Below, piece after piece: positions 1-7,481 of a stretch of 64,000 nt of DNA. How positions within the stretch are numbered: position 1 is the first letter of the stretch; each line of letters opens with the position of its first letter. Source of the stretch: Pseudoxanthomonas japonensis (GTDB lineage Bacteria; Pseudomonadota; Gammaproteobacteria; Xanthomonadales; Xanthomonadaceae); NCBI RefSeq assembly GCF_010093445.1, contig NZ_PDWW01000014.1:1-64000 (forward strand). Direction: 5' to 3'. The translations under genes were made by a program, and so were the position numbers. The notes under the pieces were generated by a model that ran no database searches, was not told where the DNA came from, and was given only the letters and a program-made list of their open reading frames with translations.

Positions 1-1186
1 ACATCACGTTCTGCGGCACCTGGTTGGCCTGGGCCAGCATGGCCGTACCGGCCTGCTGCAGGATCTGGGTGCGGGTCAGTTCGGCGGTTTCCTTGGCGAA
101 GTCGGTATCGCGGATGCGGCTGCGCGAAGCGGCAAGGTTTTCCGAGCTGGTCTGCAGGTTGGCGACCACCGAGGTGAAGCGGTTCTGGATGGCGCCCAGG
201 TCGGCGCGCGCGCCGTTGACCGCACCCAGTGCCTTGTCGACGACTTCCAGGGCCTGCTGCGCGCCCTTCACCGAGCTGATGTCCAGGTTGGACACGAAGC
301 TGGCGCCGGCCGTCGCGGCGGCGGTGACGGCAGCGATGCCCGTCAAGCCGATTTCCGTCGCGGCTGCGGGAACAGCGGGGGTACCGCCACCGCCGGTGAT
401 CGTGCCGTTGGTGATCGTGAAGTCCTTGTCGGCCTTCAGCGATTCCAGCGTGATCGCGCCGGTGGCCGACACCGTGGCACGCAGGCCGGTCTCGCCCATC
501 TGGCCGTTGATGCCGTTGGCGACGGCCTTGGCCACGTCGACGCCGGTGTCGCCTGCCTTCCAGTTGATGTCGCTGATGGTCACGCCATTCAGCACCATGC
601 CCGACAACTTGCCGTCGGACGTGGCGGCGGCAGCGACGGTGGTCGCGACGCGATCGGCGGCGAACTTGACGTTGCCCAGCGAGGCCGACTTTGCATCGAC
701 CACCTTGTCGATGGCGATGGCCTGGCCGGCATTGGCGCCGACCTGGAACAACTGGCTGGAGAACGAGCCATCCAGCAGCTTGGTGCCGTTGAACTCGGAC
801 TGCTTGGCCACGCGGTCGATTTCGGCGGTCAGCTGCTTCACTTCCGCGTTCAGCGCAGCGCGGTCGGACGAGGAGTTCGTCGCGTTGGCCGACTGCACCG
901 ACAGCTCACGGATGCGCTGCAGGTTGTTGCCGATCTCGGTCAGCGAGCCTTCGGCGACCTGCGCCAGCGAAATGCCGTCGTTGGCGTTGCGCACCGCGAC
1001 GTCCAGGCCGCGGATCTGGGTGCTGAAGCGTTCGGAGATGGCCAGACCGGCCGCGTCGTCCTTGGCGCTGTTGATGCGGAGACCCGACGACAGACGCTGG
1101 ATGGTCGTGGCCAGCGAGGCGCCGCTGGTGCTCAGGTTGCGCTGAGCATTCAACGACATCGTGTTGGTGTTGATTACCTGTGCCAT
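1..1186 (-). CDS. fliC: Flagellin, distal copy (cut by window edge)
   Basis: Structural subunit of the flagellar filament, exported through the flagellar type III apparatus. The N-terminus (MAQVINTNTMSLNAQRNL) and the C-terminal part, up to QVPQNVM at the first bases, are nearly identical to the neighbouring flagellin; the centre (D2/D3) differs. By comparison with that copy only SLLRN and the stop are missing off the left edge. It starts at ATG 1186 after an AAGGAAAA ribosome site. It lies 81 bp downstream of the other flagellin and has no visible sigma-28 box of its own, so co-transcription is likely. Confidence 0.95.
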   Translation of the reverse strand, partial: MAQVINTNTMSLNAQRNLSTSGASLATTIQRLSSGLRINSAKDDAAGLAISERFSTQIRGLDVAVRNANDGISLAQVAEGSLTEIGNNLQRIRELSVQSANATNSSSDRAALNAEVKQLTAEIDRVAKQSEFNGTKLLDGSFSSQLFQVGANAGQAIAIDKVVDAKSASLGNVKFAADRVATTVAAAATSDGKLSGMVLNGVTISDINWKAGDTGVDVAKAVANGINGQMGETGLRATVSATGAITLESLKADKDFTITNGTITGGGGTPAVPAAATEIGLTGIAAVTAAATAGASFVSNLDISSVKGAQQALEVVDKALGAVNGARADLGAIQNRFTSVVANLQTSSENLAASRSRIRDTDFAKETAELTRTQILQQAGTAMLAQANQVPQNVM

Positions 1187-1267
1187 GAGAAGTTTTCCTT
1201 AGGCGTTTGTCGCACGGGGGATGGAGATTCCAACGCTTCCCGGCCGTGCAACCCGGGACGCAAAGGC

Positions 1268-2470
1268 TTAGTTCCGCAGCAGGGACATCACGTTCTGCGG
1301 CACCTGGTTGGCCTGGGCCAGCATGGCCGTACCGGCCTGCTGCAGGATCTGGGTGCGGGTCAGTTCGGCGGTTTCCTTGGCGAAGTCGGTGTCGCGGATG
1401 CGGCTGCGCGAGGCGGCCAGGTTCTCGGAGCTGGTCTGCAGGTTCGCGACGACCGAGGTGAAGCGGTTCTGGATGGCACCCAGGTCGGCGCGCGCGCCGT
1501 TGACCGAGGTCAGCGCCTTGTCGACGACTTCCAGCGCCTGCTGCGCACCCTTGAAGGTTGAAATGTCCAGGTTGCTGACGAACTTGGAGGCAGGCACCGC
1601 GGGCGCCGTGTTGTCGCCGGTGTACGTGCCGCCGGTGATGGCCACGGTCATGTTGGCGTAGGTGTCGCTGGCGTTCTTGCTCTGCTTGACGGCCGTCAGC
1701 GTGACGGCGGTGCCGGCGGCATTGGACTCGGCGTAGACGCCGGTTTCGCCCAGCTTGCCGTTGATGTGCGCAGCCAGCGCCGAGACGGCGGCCTTCTGCG
1801 ACGTCGCGGCGTCGACGCCCGAGGCTTTCACCGTCAGGTCGCCCAGACTGATCGTGCCGCTGGTGCCGTTGGCGATCGAGATGCCGGTGAAGGTGACGTC
1901 GGTGTTGCCGTCGGCCGGCGCTGCCACGGCGATGCTGCCGCTGTCGAACTGGCCGCCGCCCAGGGTCGCCGCGCGTGCGTCGACCACCTTGTCGATGGCG
2001 ATGGCCTGGCCGGCGTTGGCGCCCACCTGGAACAGCTGGCTGGTGAAGGAGCCGTCCAGCAGCTTGGTGCCGTTGAAGTCGGCCTGCTTGGCGACGCGGT
2101 CGATTTCGGCGGACAGTTGCTTGACTTCCGCGTTCAGCGCGGCACGGTCGGACGCCGAGTTGCTGGCGTTGGAAGACTGCACGGCCAGTTCGCGGATGCG
2201 CTGCAGGTTGTTGCCGATCTCGGTCAGCGAGCCTTCGGCGACCTGGGCCAGCGAGATGCCGTCATTGGCATTGCGCACGGCGACGTCGAGGCCACGGATC
2301 TGCGTGCTGAAGCGTTCGGAGATGGCCAGACCGGCCGCGTCGTCCTTCGCACTGTTGATGCGCAGGCCCGACGACAGGCGCTGGATGGTGGTGGCCAGCG
2401 AGGCGCCGCTGGTGCTCAGGTTGCGCTGAGCGTTGAGCGACATCGTGTTGGTGTTGATTACCTGTGCCAT
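1268..2470 (-). CDS. fliC: Flagellin, proximal copy
   Basis: Flagellin of 400 aa, the main filament subunit. The conserved D0/D1 ends bracket a variable middle: N-terminal helix with the LSSGLRINSAKDDAAGLAIS motif, C-terminal NRFTSVV and ending QNVMSLLRN. The start at ATG 2470 is preceded by GAGGAG, and a sigma-28 promoter lies about 95 bp upstream. It is the first gene of a two-flagellin transcription unit. Tandem paralogues with conserved ends and divergent centres suggest duplication with ends kept alike by recombination or selection. Confidence 0.97.
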   Translation of the reverse strand: MAQVINTNTMSLNAQRNLSTSGASLATTIQRLSSGLRINSAKDDAAGLAISERFSTQIRGLDVAVRNANDGISLAQVAEGSLTEIGNNLQRIRELAVQSSNASNSASDRAALNAEVKQLSAEIDRVAKQADFNGTKLLDGSFTSQLFQVGANAGQAIAIDKVVDARAATLGGGQFDSGSIAVAAPADGNTDVTFTGISIANGTSGTISLGDLTVKASGVDAATSQKAAVSALAAHINGKLGETGVYAESNAAGTAVTLTAVKQSKNASDTYANMTVAITGGTYTGDNTAPAVPASKFVSNLDISTFKGAQQALEVVDKALTSVNGARADLGAIQNRFTSVVANLQTSSENLAASRSRIRDTDFAKETAELTRTQILQQAGTAMLAQANQVPQNVMSLLRN

Positions 2471-2563
2471 GTTCGTCTCCTCTTATTTGGATTCACGGCG
2501 TTGAAGGGAAAAGACGCTGCCGGTTGGTTTTGTTGGGCTAGTCGTCTTCGTGTTGCGAAATGA

Positions 2564-2590
2564 ATAACGGCGCTGCCAAAAAAACCTTTA
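2564..2590 (-). promoter_or_regulatory. Sigma-28 (FliA) flagellar promoter
   Basis: On the minus strand the sequence reads TAAAGGTT, 11 bp spacer, GCCGTTAT. It is close to the FliA consensus TAAAGTTT-N11-GCCGATAA and correctly oriented about 95 bp upstream of the flagellin start at 2470. It fits late-class flagellar expression. Confidence 0.85.
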
Positions 2591-2816
2591 GGGGTCGCGC
2601 AAAAAAATGTGTTAGGCGCCGGAAAGCCCCACGGCGCGTGCGTTTCGGCGGGTGCCGAAAACGTGACGGAGACCCTAAAGAAGGGGCGGGAACGGCCGTT
2701 AAGGGCGCCCTTCAGGGCAAAAGGCGCATGCACGAGCGCACGCGACGTGGCCGCCTGGCGACGGTCATCGGTACGTGCATCAGCGAAGTGCGTGCGTCAC
2801 CGCACGCGCGTGGCGA
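2591..2816. other. Upstream spacer of flagellin operon
   Basis: Together with the promoter and leader, this completes a 346-bp stretch without a gene between the flagellin start (2470) and the next stop (2817). No convincing ORF, RNA or terminator was recognised here apart from the sigma-28 promoter described separately. Confidence 0.5.
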
Positions 2817-3398
2817 TCAGGGCCTGGGCGTGCGCCACGCGTCGGCGGGATCGGCGAGCAACGAAATATCCGGCAGCCGGTATTCGCATCCCACCAGCGT
2901 GCGTCCCCGCAGGCCCGGACGCTCATCGGCGTAGACGACCAGCGCGTGCGCGTCGTCGAGTGCGCCGGACAGCGGCGCATCCTTGCTTTCTTCCAGCGTG
3001 CGCTCGAGTTGCGCGGTCGCCTGTTCGATCGGGCTGTCCACCAGCAACAGCACGCGGTTGTCGGTGATGAGCACGGCGTCGCTTTCGTGGCCCCAGGCGT
3101 TGACCGGCTCTTCCAGGCGATACAGGTCCATCATCGGCGCGCTGTACTGGCGCTCGGTCTGCACGAACTCGGTGGGGCGCTCGCGGCGCAACCGCGGCAG
3201 CAGCCGGGACAGGTCGGCGACGGTCGTGCGGCAGGTCAGCGCAGCAACCAGCGTATCGGTTGGTCCATCCGGTACGGCGGGTGCCACCGGCGTGTTTGCC
3301 GCCGGGGCCACCGCGGGCGGTGCGGACAGGGCGGGCACCGCGCCGGCCAGCCAGAAGGCGGCCAGCGCGAGGGGCAGGGACTTACTCGATCTGCGCAT
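2817..3398 (-). CDS. Secreted hypothetical protein
   Basis: A 193-aa protein with a clear Sec signal peptide (RR at residues 2-3, hydrophobic core to about residue 25, ALSA cleavage region), so probably periplasmic. The mature part has no family I recognise. Its start overlaps the 3' end of the upstream TPR-like gene by 17 bp, which indicates translational coupling in a two-gene operon. Confidence 0.75.
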   Translation of the reverse strand: MRRSSKSLPLALAAFWLAGAVPALSAPPAVAPAANTPVAPAVPDGPTDTLVAALTCRTTVADLSRLLPRLRRERPTEFVQTERQYSAPMMDLYRLEEPVNAWGHESDAVLITDNRVLLLVDSPIEQATAQLERTLEESKDAPLSGALDDAHALVVYADERPGLRGRTLVGCEYRLPDISLLADPADAWRTPRP

Positions 3399-4236
3399 TC
3401 GCGTGGGCGGCGTCCAGCGCTTCCATGGCGTCGCGCGGCTTCAGCTTGCCGGCCTTCTCGAACGACGACGCGGCGGCGTCTTCCTTCTTGTCGCCGTGCA
3501 GGAGCAGCAGCACGTTGGCGTACTCGACGTGCGCGATGGGCGAGTCCGGCGTCAGCTTGAGGGCGGTCTTGATGTGCGATTCGGCCTCGCTGGCCTTGGC
3601 GCCGTAGGTCAGGCCGCCGATCATCGCGCCGATCTTGTCGATGATCTCGGCGTGGTAGAGCGCCAGCGCGGTATGCGCTTCGGCGTGCTTGGGTTCGCGT
3701 TCCAGCGTCGCGTCCAGCGCGGCGCGCACCTTGCCGGCGATGCCCTGCTTGAGCGCCTTGGCGATGCTCAGGCCCTGGCTGTAGCGGCCCAGCGCGAACG
3801 CGTGGCGGTAATGGCTGTTGGCCTCGTCGGGCAGTGCCTTGATGGCGGCCTCCGCCAGTTTGGCCGCCTGCTCGAAGCGCTTGAGCTGCTCGGCTTCGTC
3901 CTCCACCAGATAGGTGGCGTGGATGCCGATGGCCTTCACCGCGACGGAGGCGCCGAGCGGGCCGAGCGCTTCGCCGGCCTCATAGGCGGCCTGGAAGTCG
4001 CCCCGGTGGAATGCACGCCAGGCGTCCTGCAGGCGCTGCGCGAGGTCGGCGGGGTCGATGCCCTTGGCGGCTTTGCCCGCTGCCGCGATCAGCGCCTTGG
4101 CGCGTTTCTCGTCGGGGTAGGGCTCCTGGTCGCCGGCATGCAGGGTGGGCCAGGCCTTCTTCAGCGCATCGCCGGCATAGGCGTAGGCCTTGGCGTCGTG
4201 CGGAAACGGGGCCCACTTCGAAGATTTCGCTGCCAT
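3382..4236 (-). CDS. TPR-like repeat protein
   Basis: A 284-aa soluble protein rich in Ala/Leu helical hairpins of tetratricopeptide type. The clearest helices are roughly at residues 95-150 and 160-250, with spacing like ALPDEANSHYRHAFALG and LEREPKHAEAHTALALYH. The start is placed at ATG 4236 (MAAKSSKW) because GGGAGG lies just upstream; longer in-frame starts lack one. TPR proteins usually scaffold other proteins. Its partner is unknown, but it is coupled to the secreted protein downstream. Confidence 0.75.
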   Translation of the reverse strand: MAAKSSKWAPFPHDAKAYAYAGDALKKAWPTLHAGDQEPYPDEKRAKALIAAAGKAAKGIDPADLAQRLQDAWRAFHRGDFQAAYEAGEALGPLGASVAVKAIGIHATYLVEDEAEQLKRFEQAAKLAEAAIKALPDEANSHYRHAFALGRYSQGLSIAKALKQGIAGKVRAALDATLEREPKHAEAHTALALYHAEIIDKIGAMIGGLTYGAKASEAESHIKTALKLTPDSPIAHVEYANVLLLLHGDKKEDAAASSFEKAGKLKPRDAMEALDAAHANAQIE

Positions 4237-4400
4237 CGGTCGTCCCTCCCAAAGTGCGGCGAGCATCGCCGCGAACGCGGTCCGCAGGCAACCCCTACGC
4301 AATCCGTCGCGCCAGCGGCCAATAGTGTGATTGCTCGACGCAGGCCCGACAGCATCCGCTCATGGAAGCCGGCCATCGGGGTCGGCATGTGGATGCCCCC

Positions 4401-4811
4401 ATGGCCACCAAGAAGACGACCCGCAAGACCCCCGAACCCACCCTGCGCCACGTCTGGCTCGCCGGACTCGGCCTGATCGCCGTGGCTCGTCGCGAGGCCA
4501 TCGGCGCCGCCAACGATGCCGTCGGCAAGCTGCAGGCCGCGCGCCAGCAGGCGGAAGCCCTCGCTGGGCAGGCGCAGCGCGATGTGCTGGGCCGCCTGGC
4601 GGATGTCCGCGAACAGGGCGAGGCCAGCGTGGAGCGGTTCAGCGCCGACGTCGAAGCCCGCCTGCAGCCCGTGCTGGCGAAGCTGGGCCTGAAGAAGCCC
4701 GCCCGCAAGACCGCGACCCGCACGCGCAAGAAGCCGGCCGCCAAGCGCACGCGCGCCGCCGCGCCCCGCAAGCCCGCCGCGAAGCGCCCGGCCCGTCGCA
4801 GCCGCGCCTGA
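4401..4811 (+). CDS. Phasin-like PHA granule-associated protein
   Basis: A 136-aa protein with an N-terminal amphipathic phasin helix region (VWLAGLGLIAVAR about residues 15-30, then a long charged helix) and a Lys/Ala/Pro-rich basic tail from about residue 95. This is the PhaF/PhaI layout: the helix coats polyhydroxyalkanoate granules and the histone-like tail may bind DNA. The start is at MATKKTT; no strong ribosome site is seen. A second phasin lies at 11840-12403. Confidence 0.75.
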   Translation: MATKKTTRKTPEPTLRHVWLAGLGLIAVARREAIGAANDAVGKLQAARQQAEALAGQAQRDVLGRLADVREQGEASVERFSADVEARLQPVLAKLGLKKPARKTATRTRKKPAAKRTRAAAPRKPAAKRPARRSRA

Positions 4812-4838
4812 TCGCCCGCGCCGCTTGCCAGGTGAAAA

Positions 4839-4864
4839 GAACGCCCCGGCATGCCGGGGCGTTC
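4839..4864 (+). terminator. Hairpin downstream of phasin-like gene
   Basis: A 12-bp perfect stem, GAACGCCCCGGC with a 2-base loop, sits between the convergent phasin-like and GFA genes. There is no T-run, so termination efficiency is uncertain; it could act in both directions. Confidence 0.6.
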
Positions 4865-4880
4865 TGCCATGGAAGCCCGT

Positions 4881-5288
4881 TCAGAGGTGCCGGGTGACGG
4901 CGGGTTCCGAGAACCAGTCGTTGTCGCGCCCGTTGGCGTAGCGGATGGGGATGTCTGAGAGCACGGCGGGCTCGACGCCATCCAGGCAGGCCAGGTTCAC
5001 CGAGTAATAGCGTCCACCCAGCACTTCCAGGTCGCCGCGGCCGAACGACTTCACGCCGCAGTGCCGGCAGAACAGGTGTTCGACCACGCCGCTGCCGAAG
5101 GGATAGCGGGTGAGGGCGTCTTCGCCCAGCTGCAGGCGGAACGCATCCGGCTTCACCACCGTGCCCCAGTAGCGGGTCTTGGTGCAGATCGAGCAATTGC
5201 AGCGGCCGCTGCCGGCGGCCAGGTCGAGATCGACCTCGTAGCGCACGGCGCCACAGTGGCAACTCCCCTGGTAGGTCTGGATGGTCAT
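4881..5288 (-). CDS. GFA family protein
   Basis: A 135-aa protein of the Gfa / S-(hydroxymethyl)glutathione synthase-like family, a small zinc fold. Zinc-binding cysteines are visible as SCHCGAV (about 9-15), the CNCSIC cluster near 30 and FCRHCGVKSF near 75. The substrate of most family members is unknown. The start ATG 5288 follows AGGAG. It is divergent from the WYL regulator with an 87-bp gap. Confidence 0.88.
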   Translation of the reverse strand: MTIQTYQGSCHCGAVRYEVDLDLAAGSGRCNCSICTKTRYWGTVVKPDAFRLQLGEDALTRYPFGSGVVEHLFCRHCGVKSFGRGDLEVLGGRYYSVNLACLDGVEPAVLSDIPIRYANGRDNDWFSEPAVTRHL

Positions 5289-5375
5289 GCGGCCTTGCTC
5301 CTGACGGGAAGAGGGAGCCAGTGTCGCGGTGATTGGGGACAGAAACAGTCCTCGATGGGCATGCATACTGGCCCC

Positions 5376-6326
5376 ATGCTCAGTACCTCCAACCGCCTTC
5401 TGCGCCTGCTGTCGCTGATGCAGTCCCGCCGCCACTGGACCGGCGCGGAACTGAGCCAGCGCCTGGAGGTGGACCGCCGGACGCTTCGGCGCGACGTCGA
5501 ACGCCTGCGTGAACTGGGGTATCCCATCGACGCGTCGCCCGGTCTGGGTGGCGGCTACCGGCTGGGTTCCGGCTCGGCCATGCCACCGGTGTTGCTGGAA
5601 GACGATGAGGCCGTCGCGGTGGCGGTGGCCCTCCGCACCGCCGCGGCCAGCGTGGGGCGCATGGAAGACACCGCGTTGCGACTGCTGTCCAAGCTCGACC
5701 AGTGGCTGCCCGCGCGCCTGCGCAAGCGGGCCAGCGCGCTGTACTCGGTCACCCTGTCGCTCGCCGGGGGCGTGCCGACGTCCGACGTCGACCTGCTGCT
5801 GCGCATCGCCAGCGCATGCCGCGATGGCTTCCGCCTGCGCATGCATTACCGCGACCGCAGCCAGCGCGCCACCGAGCGCCTGATCGAACCGCTGCGCCTG
5901 GTGCACACCGGCAGCCGCTGGTATCTGGTCGCCTGGGACCTGAAACGGGAAGACTGGCGCACGTTCCGCGTGGACCGGGTGCAGTCGCTGCACGACACCG
6001 GCATGCAGTTCCCGCCGCGCGCCTTTCCCGGCGACGTGGCGGACTACGTGGCCAAGTCGATCACGCAGCCGTTCACCCGCTACCAGGTCCGGCTGAAGTT
6101 GCTCGGGCCGATCGAAGACCAGGCCGCGCGCGTACCGCCGTGGTGCGGCATCCTCGAAGCCGGGGATGCGCACCACTGCATGCTTGAACTGGGTGCCGAA
6201 TCGATCGATGCGCTGCTGGCGCTGATGGCCCTGATCGGGCCGGACTTCGAGATCGTCGACGATCGCGGCCTGCTGCCCGAGCTGCGCGCGGCGTCGAGCC
6301 GCCTGGGCGACCGGCTGGTCGCCTGA
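5376..6326 (+). CDS. HTH/WYL-domain transcriptional regulator
   Basis: A 316-aa regulator. An N-terminal HTH_11 winged helix (residues about 5-55, LSQRLEVDRRTLRRDVERL) is followed by a WYL domain (about 135-215, with RWYLVAWDL) and a C-terminal WCX region. WYL regulators sense ligands or nucleic-acid signals. The start is set at MLSTSNRLLRL; an in-frame ATG 15 bases upstream is possible. It is divergent from the GFA gene and may control it. Confidence 0.88.
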   Translation: MLSTSNRLLRLLSLMQSRRHWTGAELSQRLEVDRRTLRRDVERLRELGYPIDASPGLGGGYRLGSGSAMPPVLLEDDEAVAVAVALRTAAASVGRMEDTALRLLSKLDQWLPARLRKRASALYSVTLSLAGGVPTSDVDLLLRIASACRDGFRLRMHYRDRSQRATERLIEPLRLVHTGSRWYLVAWDLKREDWRTFRVDRVQSLHDTGMQFPPRAFPGDVADYVAKSITQPFTRYQVRLKLLGPIEDQAARVPPWCGILEAGDAHHCMLELGAESIDALLALMALIGPDFEIVDDRGLLPELRAASSRLGDRLVA

Positions 6327-6445
6327 CGCCTGAGGCGTTGCTGGCGCGCACCCCTAGAGCGGGCTCGCTCCGCTGCGCTTCGTTCCGTACTCACGGCAGC
6401 CGCACCGAACCGCATCGGAACAACAGACGCCACGGTCGACACGCG

Positions 6446-7072
6446 TCAGTCGGTATACGCCTGCGTCAACGTATTCAGGTGCACGCGCTCGGCGTCGCGC
6501 AGGAAGGGCGCCACCAGCATCATCACCTGCACGATGCCCTGGCGGATGGCGGCCTGTTCGTCCTTCTCGCCGCGCGTGGCCGCGTAATTCAGCCAGAAGG
6601 TGGAGATCACCAGCACGTTGGTGGCGGTGGCGGCGAGTTCCGCCGCCGACGCGCGCATCACGCCCGCATGGCCCATGCCGCGCATCACCGCGTGCGCGCT
6701 GTCGTCGGCGCGCTTGAGGATGCGGGCGAAGCGCAGCCGCAGACGGCGGTTGCGGCTGAGGATCTCGACCAGGTCGCGGTACAGGAAGCGATAGTCCCAG
6801 ATGCACTCGAACACCAGGTGCAACTGCAGCCAGATGTCCTCCAGCCCGGGCAGCCGGTCGGTCGGCGGCGTCAGGGCGGCATCCATGCGCTCTTCGTAGC
6901 GGGCGAAGAGCTGCTCGATGATGTCGTCCTTGTTGCGGAAGTGGTAGTACAGGTTGCCGGGGCTGATCTCCAGCTCGTCGGCGATGTGGTTGGTGGTGAC
7001 GTGCGGCTCGCCCTGCGTGTTGAACATCGCCAGGGCGGCGTCGAGGATGCGCTGGCGGGTATCGCGCGCCAC
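6446..7072 (-). CDS. TetR family transcriptional regulator
   Basis: A 208-aa regulator with an N-terminal TetR HTH (residues about 8-52, VTTNHIADELEISPGNLYYHF) and a helical ligand domain. It starts with GTG directly after the TAA of the acyl-CoA-binding protein gene (TAAGTG), so the two are co-transcribed. The context suggests control of acyl-CoA/fatty alcohol metabolism together with the divergent reductase at 7482; acyl-CoA is a plausible effector (inference). Confidence 0.9.
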   Translation of the reverse strand: MARDTRQRILDAALAMFNTQGEPHVTTNHIADELEISPGNLYYHFRNKDDIIEQLFARYEERMDAALTPPTDRLPGLEDIWLQLHLVFECIWDYRFLYRDLVEILSRNRRLRLRFARILKRADDSAHAVMRGMGHAGVMRASAAELAATATNVLVISTFWLNYAATRGEKDEQAAIRQGIVQVMMLVAPFLRDAERVHLNTLTQAYTD

Positions 7073-7330
7073 TTAAGCGGTGAGCTTCTTCACCAGGTCC
7101 ACGTATTTCTTCTGCGCGTCTTCCTGCGCCGTGCCCTTCAGCTTGGCCCACGCTTCGTACTTGGCGGTGCCGACGAAGTCGAAGAAGCCGGGCTTGTCGC
7201 CCTTCACGTCGCCCTCCGAGCCCTGCTTGTACAGCCCGTACAGCCGCAGCAGCGTGTCGTTGTCCGGGCGCTCGGTCAGCGTCTGGATGTCCTTGGATGC
7301 CTGTTCGAACGAACTCTTCAGATCTGCCAT
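7073..7330 (-). CDS. Acyl-CoA-binding protein
   Basis: An 85-aa protein spanning the whole ACBP four-helix domain: SFEQASKDIQTL, the YGLYKQ motif near residues 31-36 and KYEAWAKLKG near 57-66, the classic acyl-CoA contacts. It binds and buffers long-chain acyl-CoA in the cytosol. The start ATG 7330 follows a GGGAGG site. It is followed without a gap by the TetR gene and divergent from the fatty acyl-CoA reductase, whose substrate it could supply. Confidence 0.92.
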   Translation of the reverse strand: MADLKSSFEQASKDIQTLTERPDNDTLLRLYGLYKQGSEGDVKGDKPGFFDFVGTAKYEAWAKLKGTAQEDAQKKYVDLVKKLTA

Positions 7331-7481
7331 GGATGATCCCTCCCAGTGATCGGGGCCATCACACCACGGGTGGTGGGGGCGGTCAATCCGTGACGGGATT
7401 GTCGAACGTGGGCGGCTCTGGCAAGTTAGCCCGCAGGGCGGTCGGAGGGGCTGGCCCACAAAATTCGAGGATTGGGTCGTC

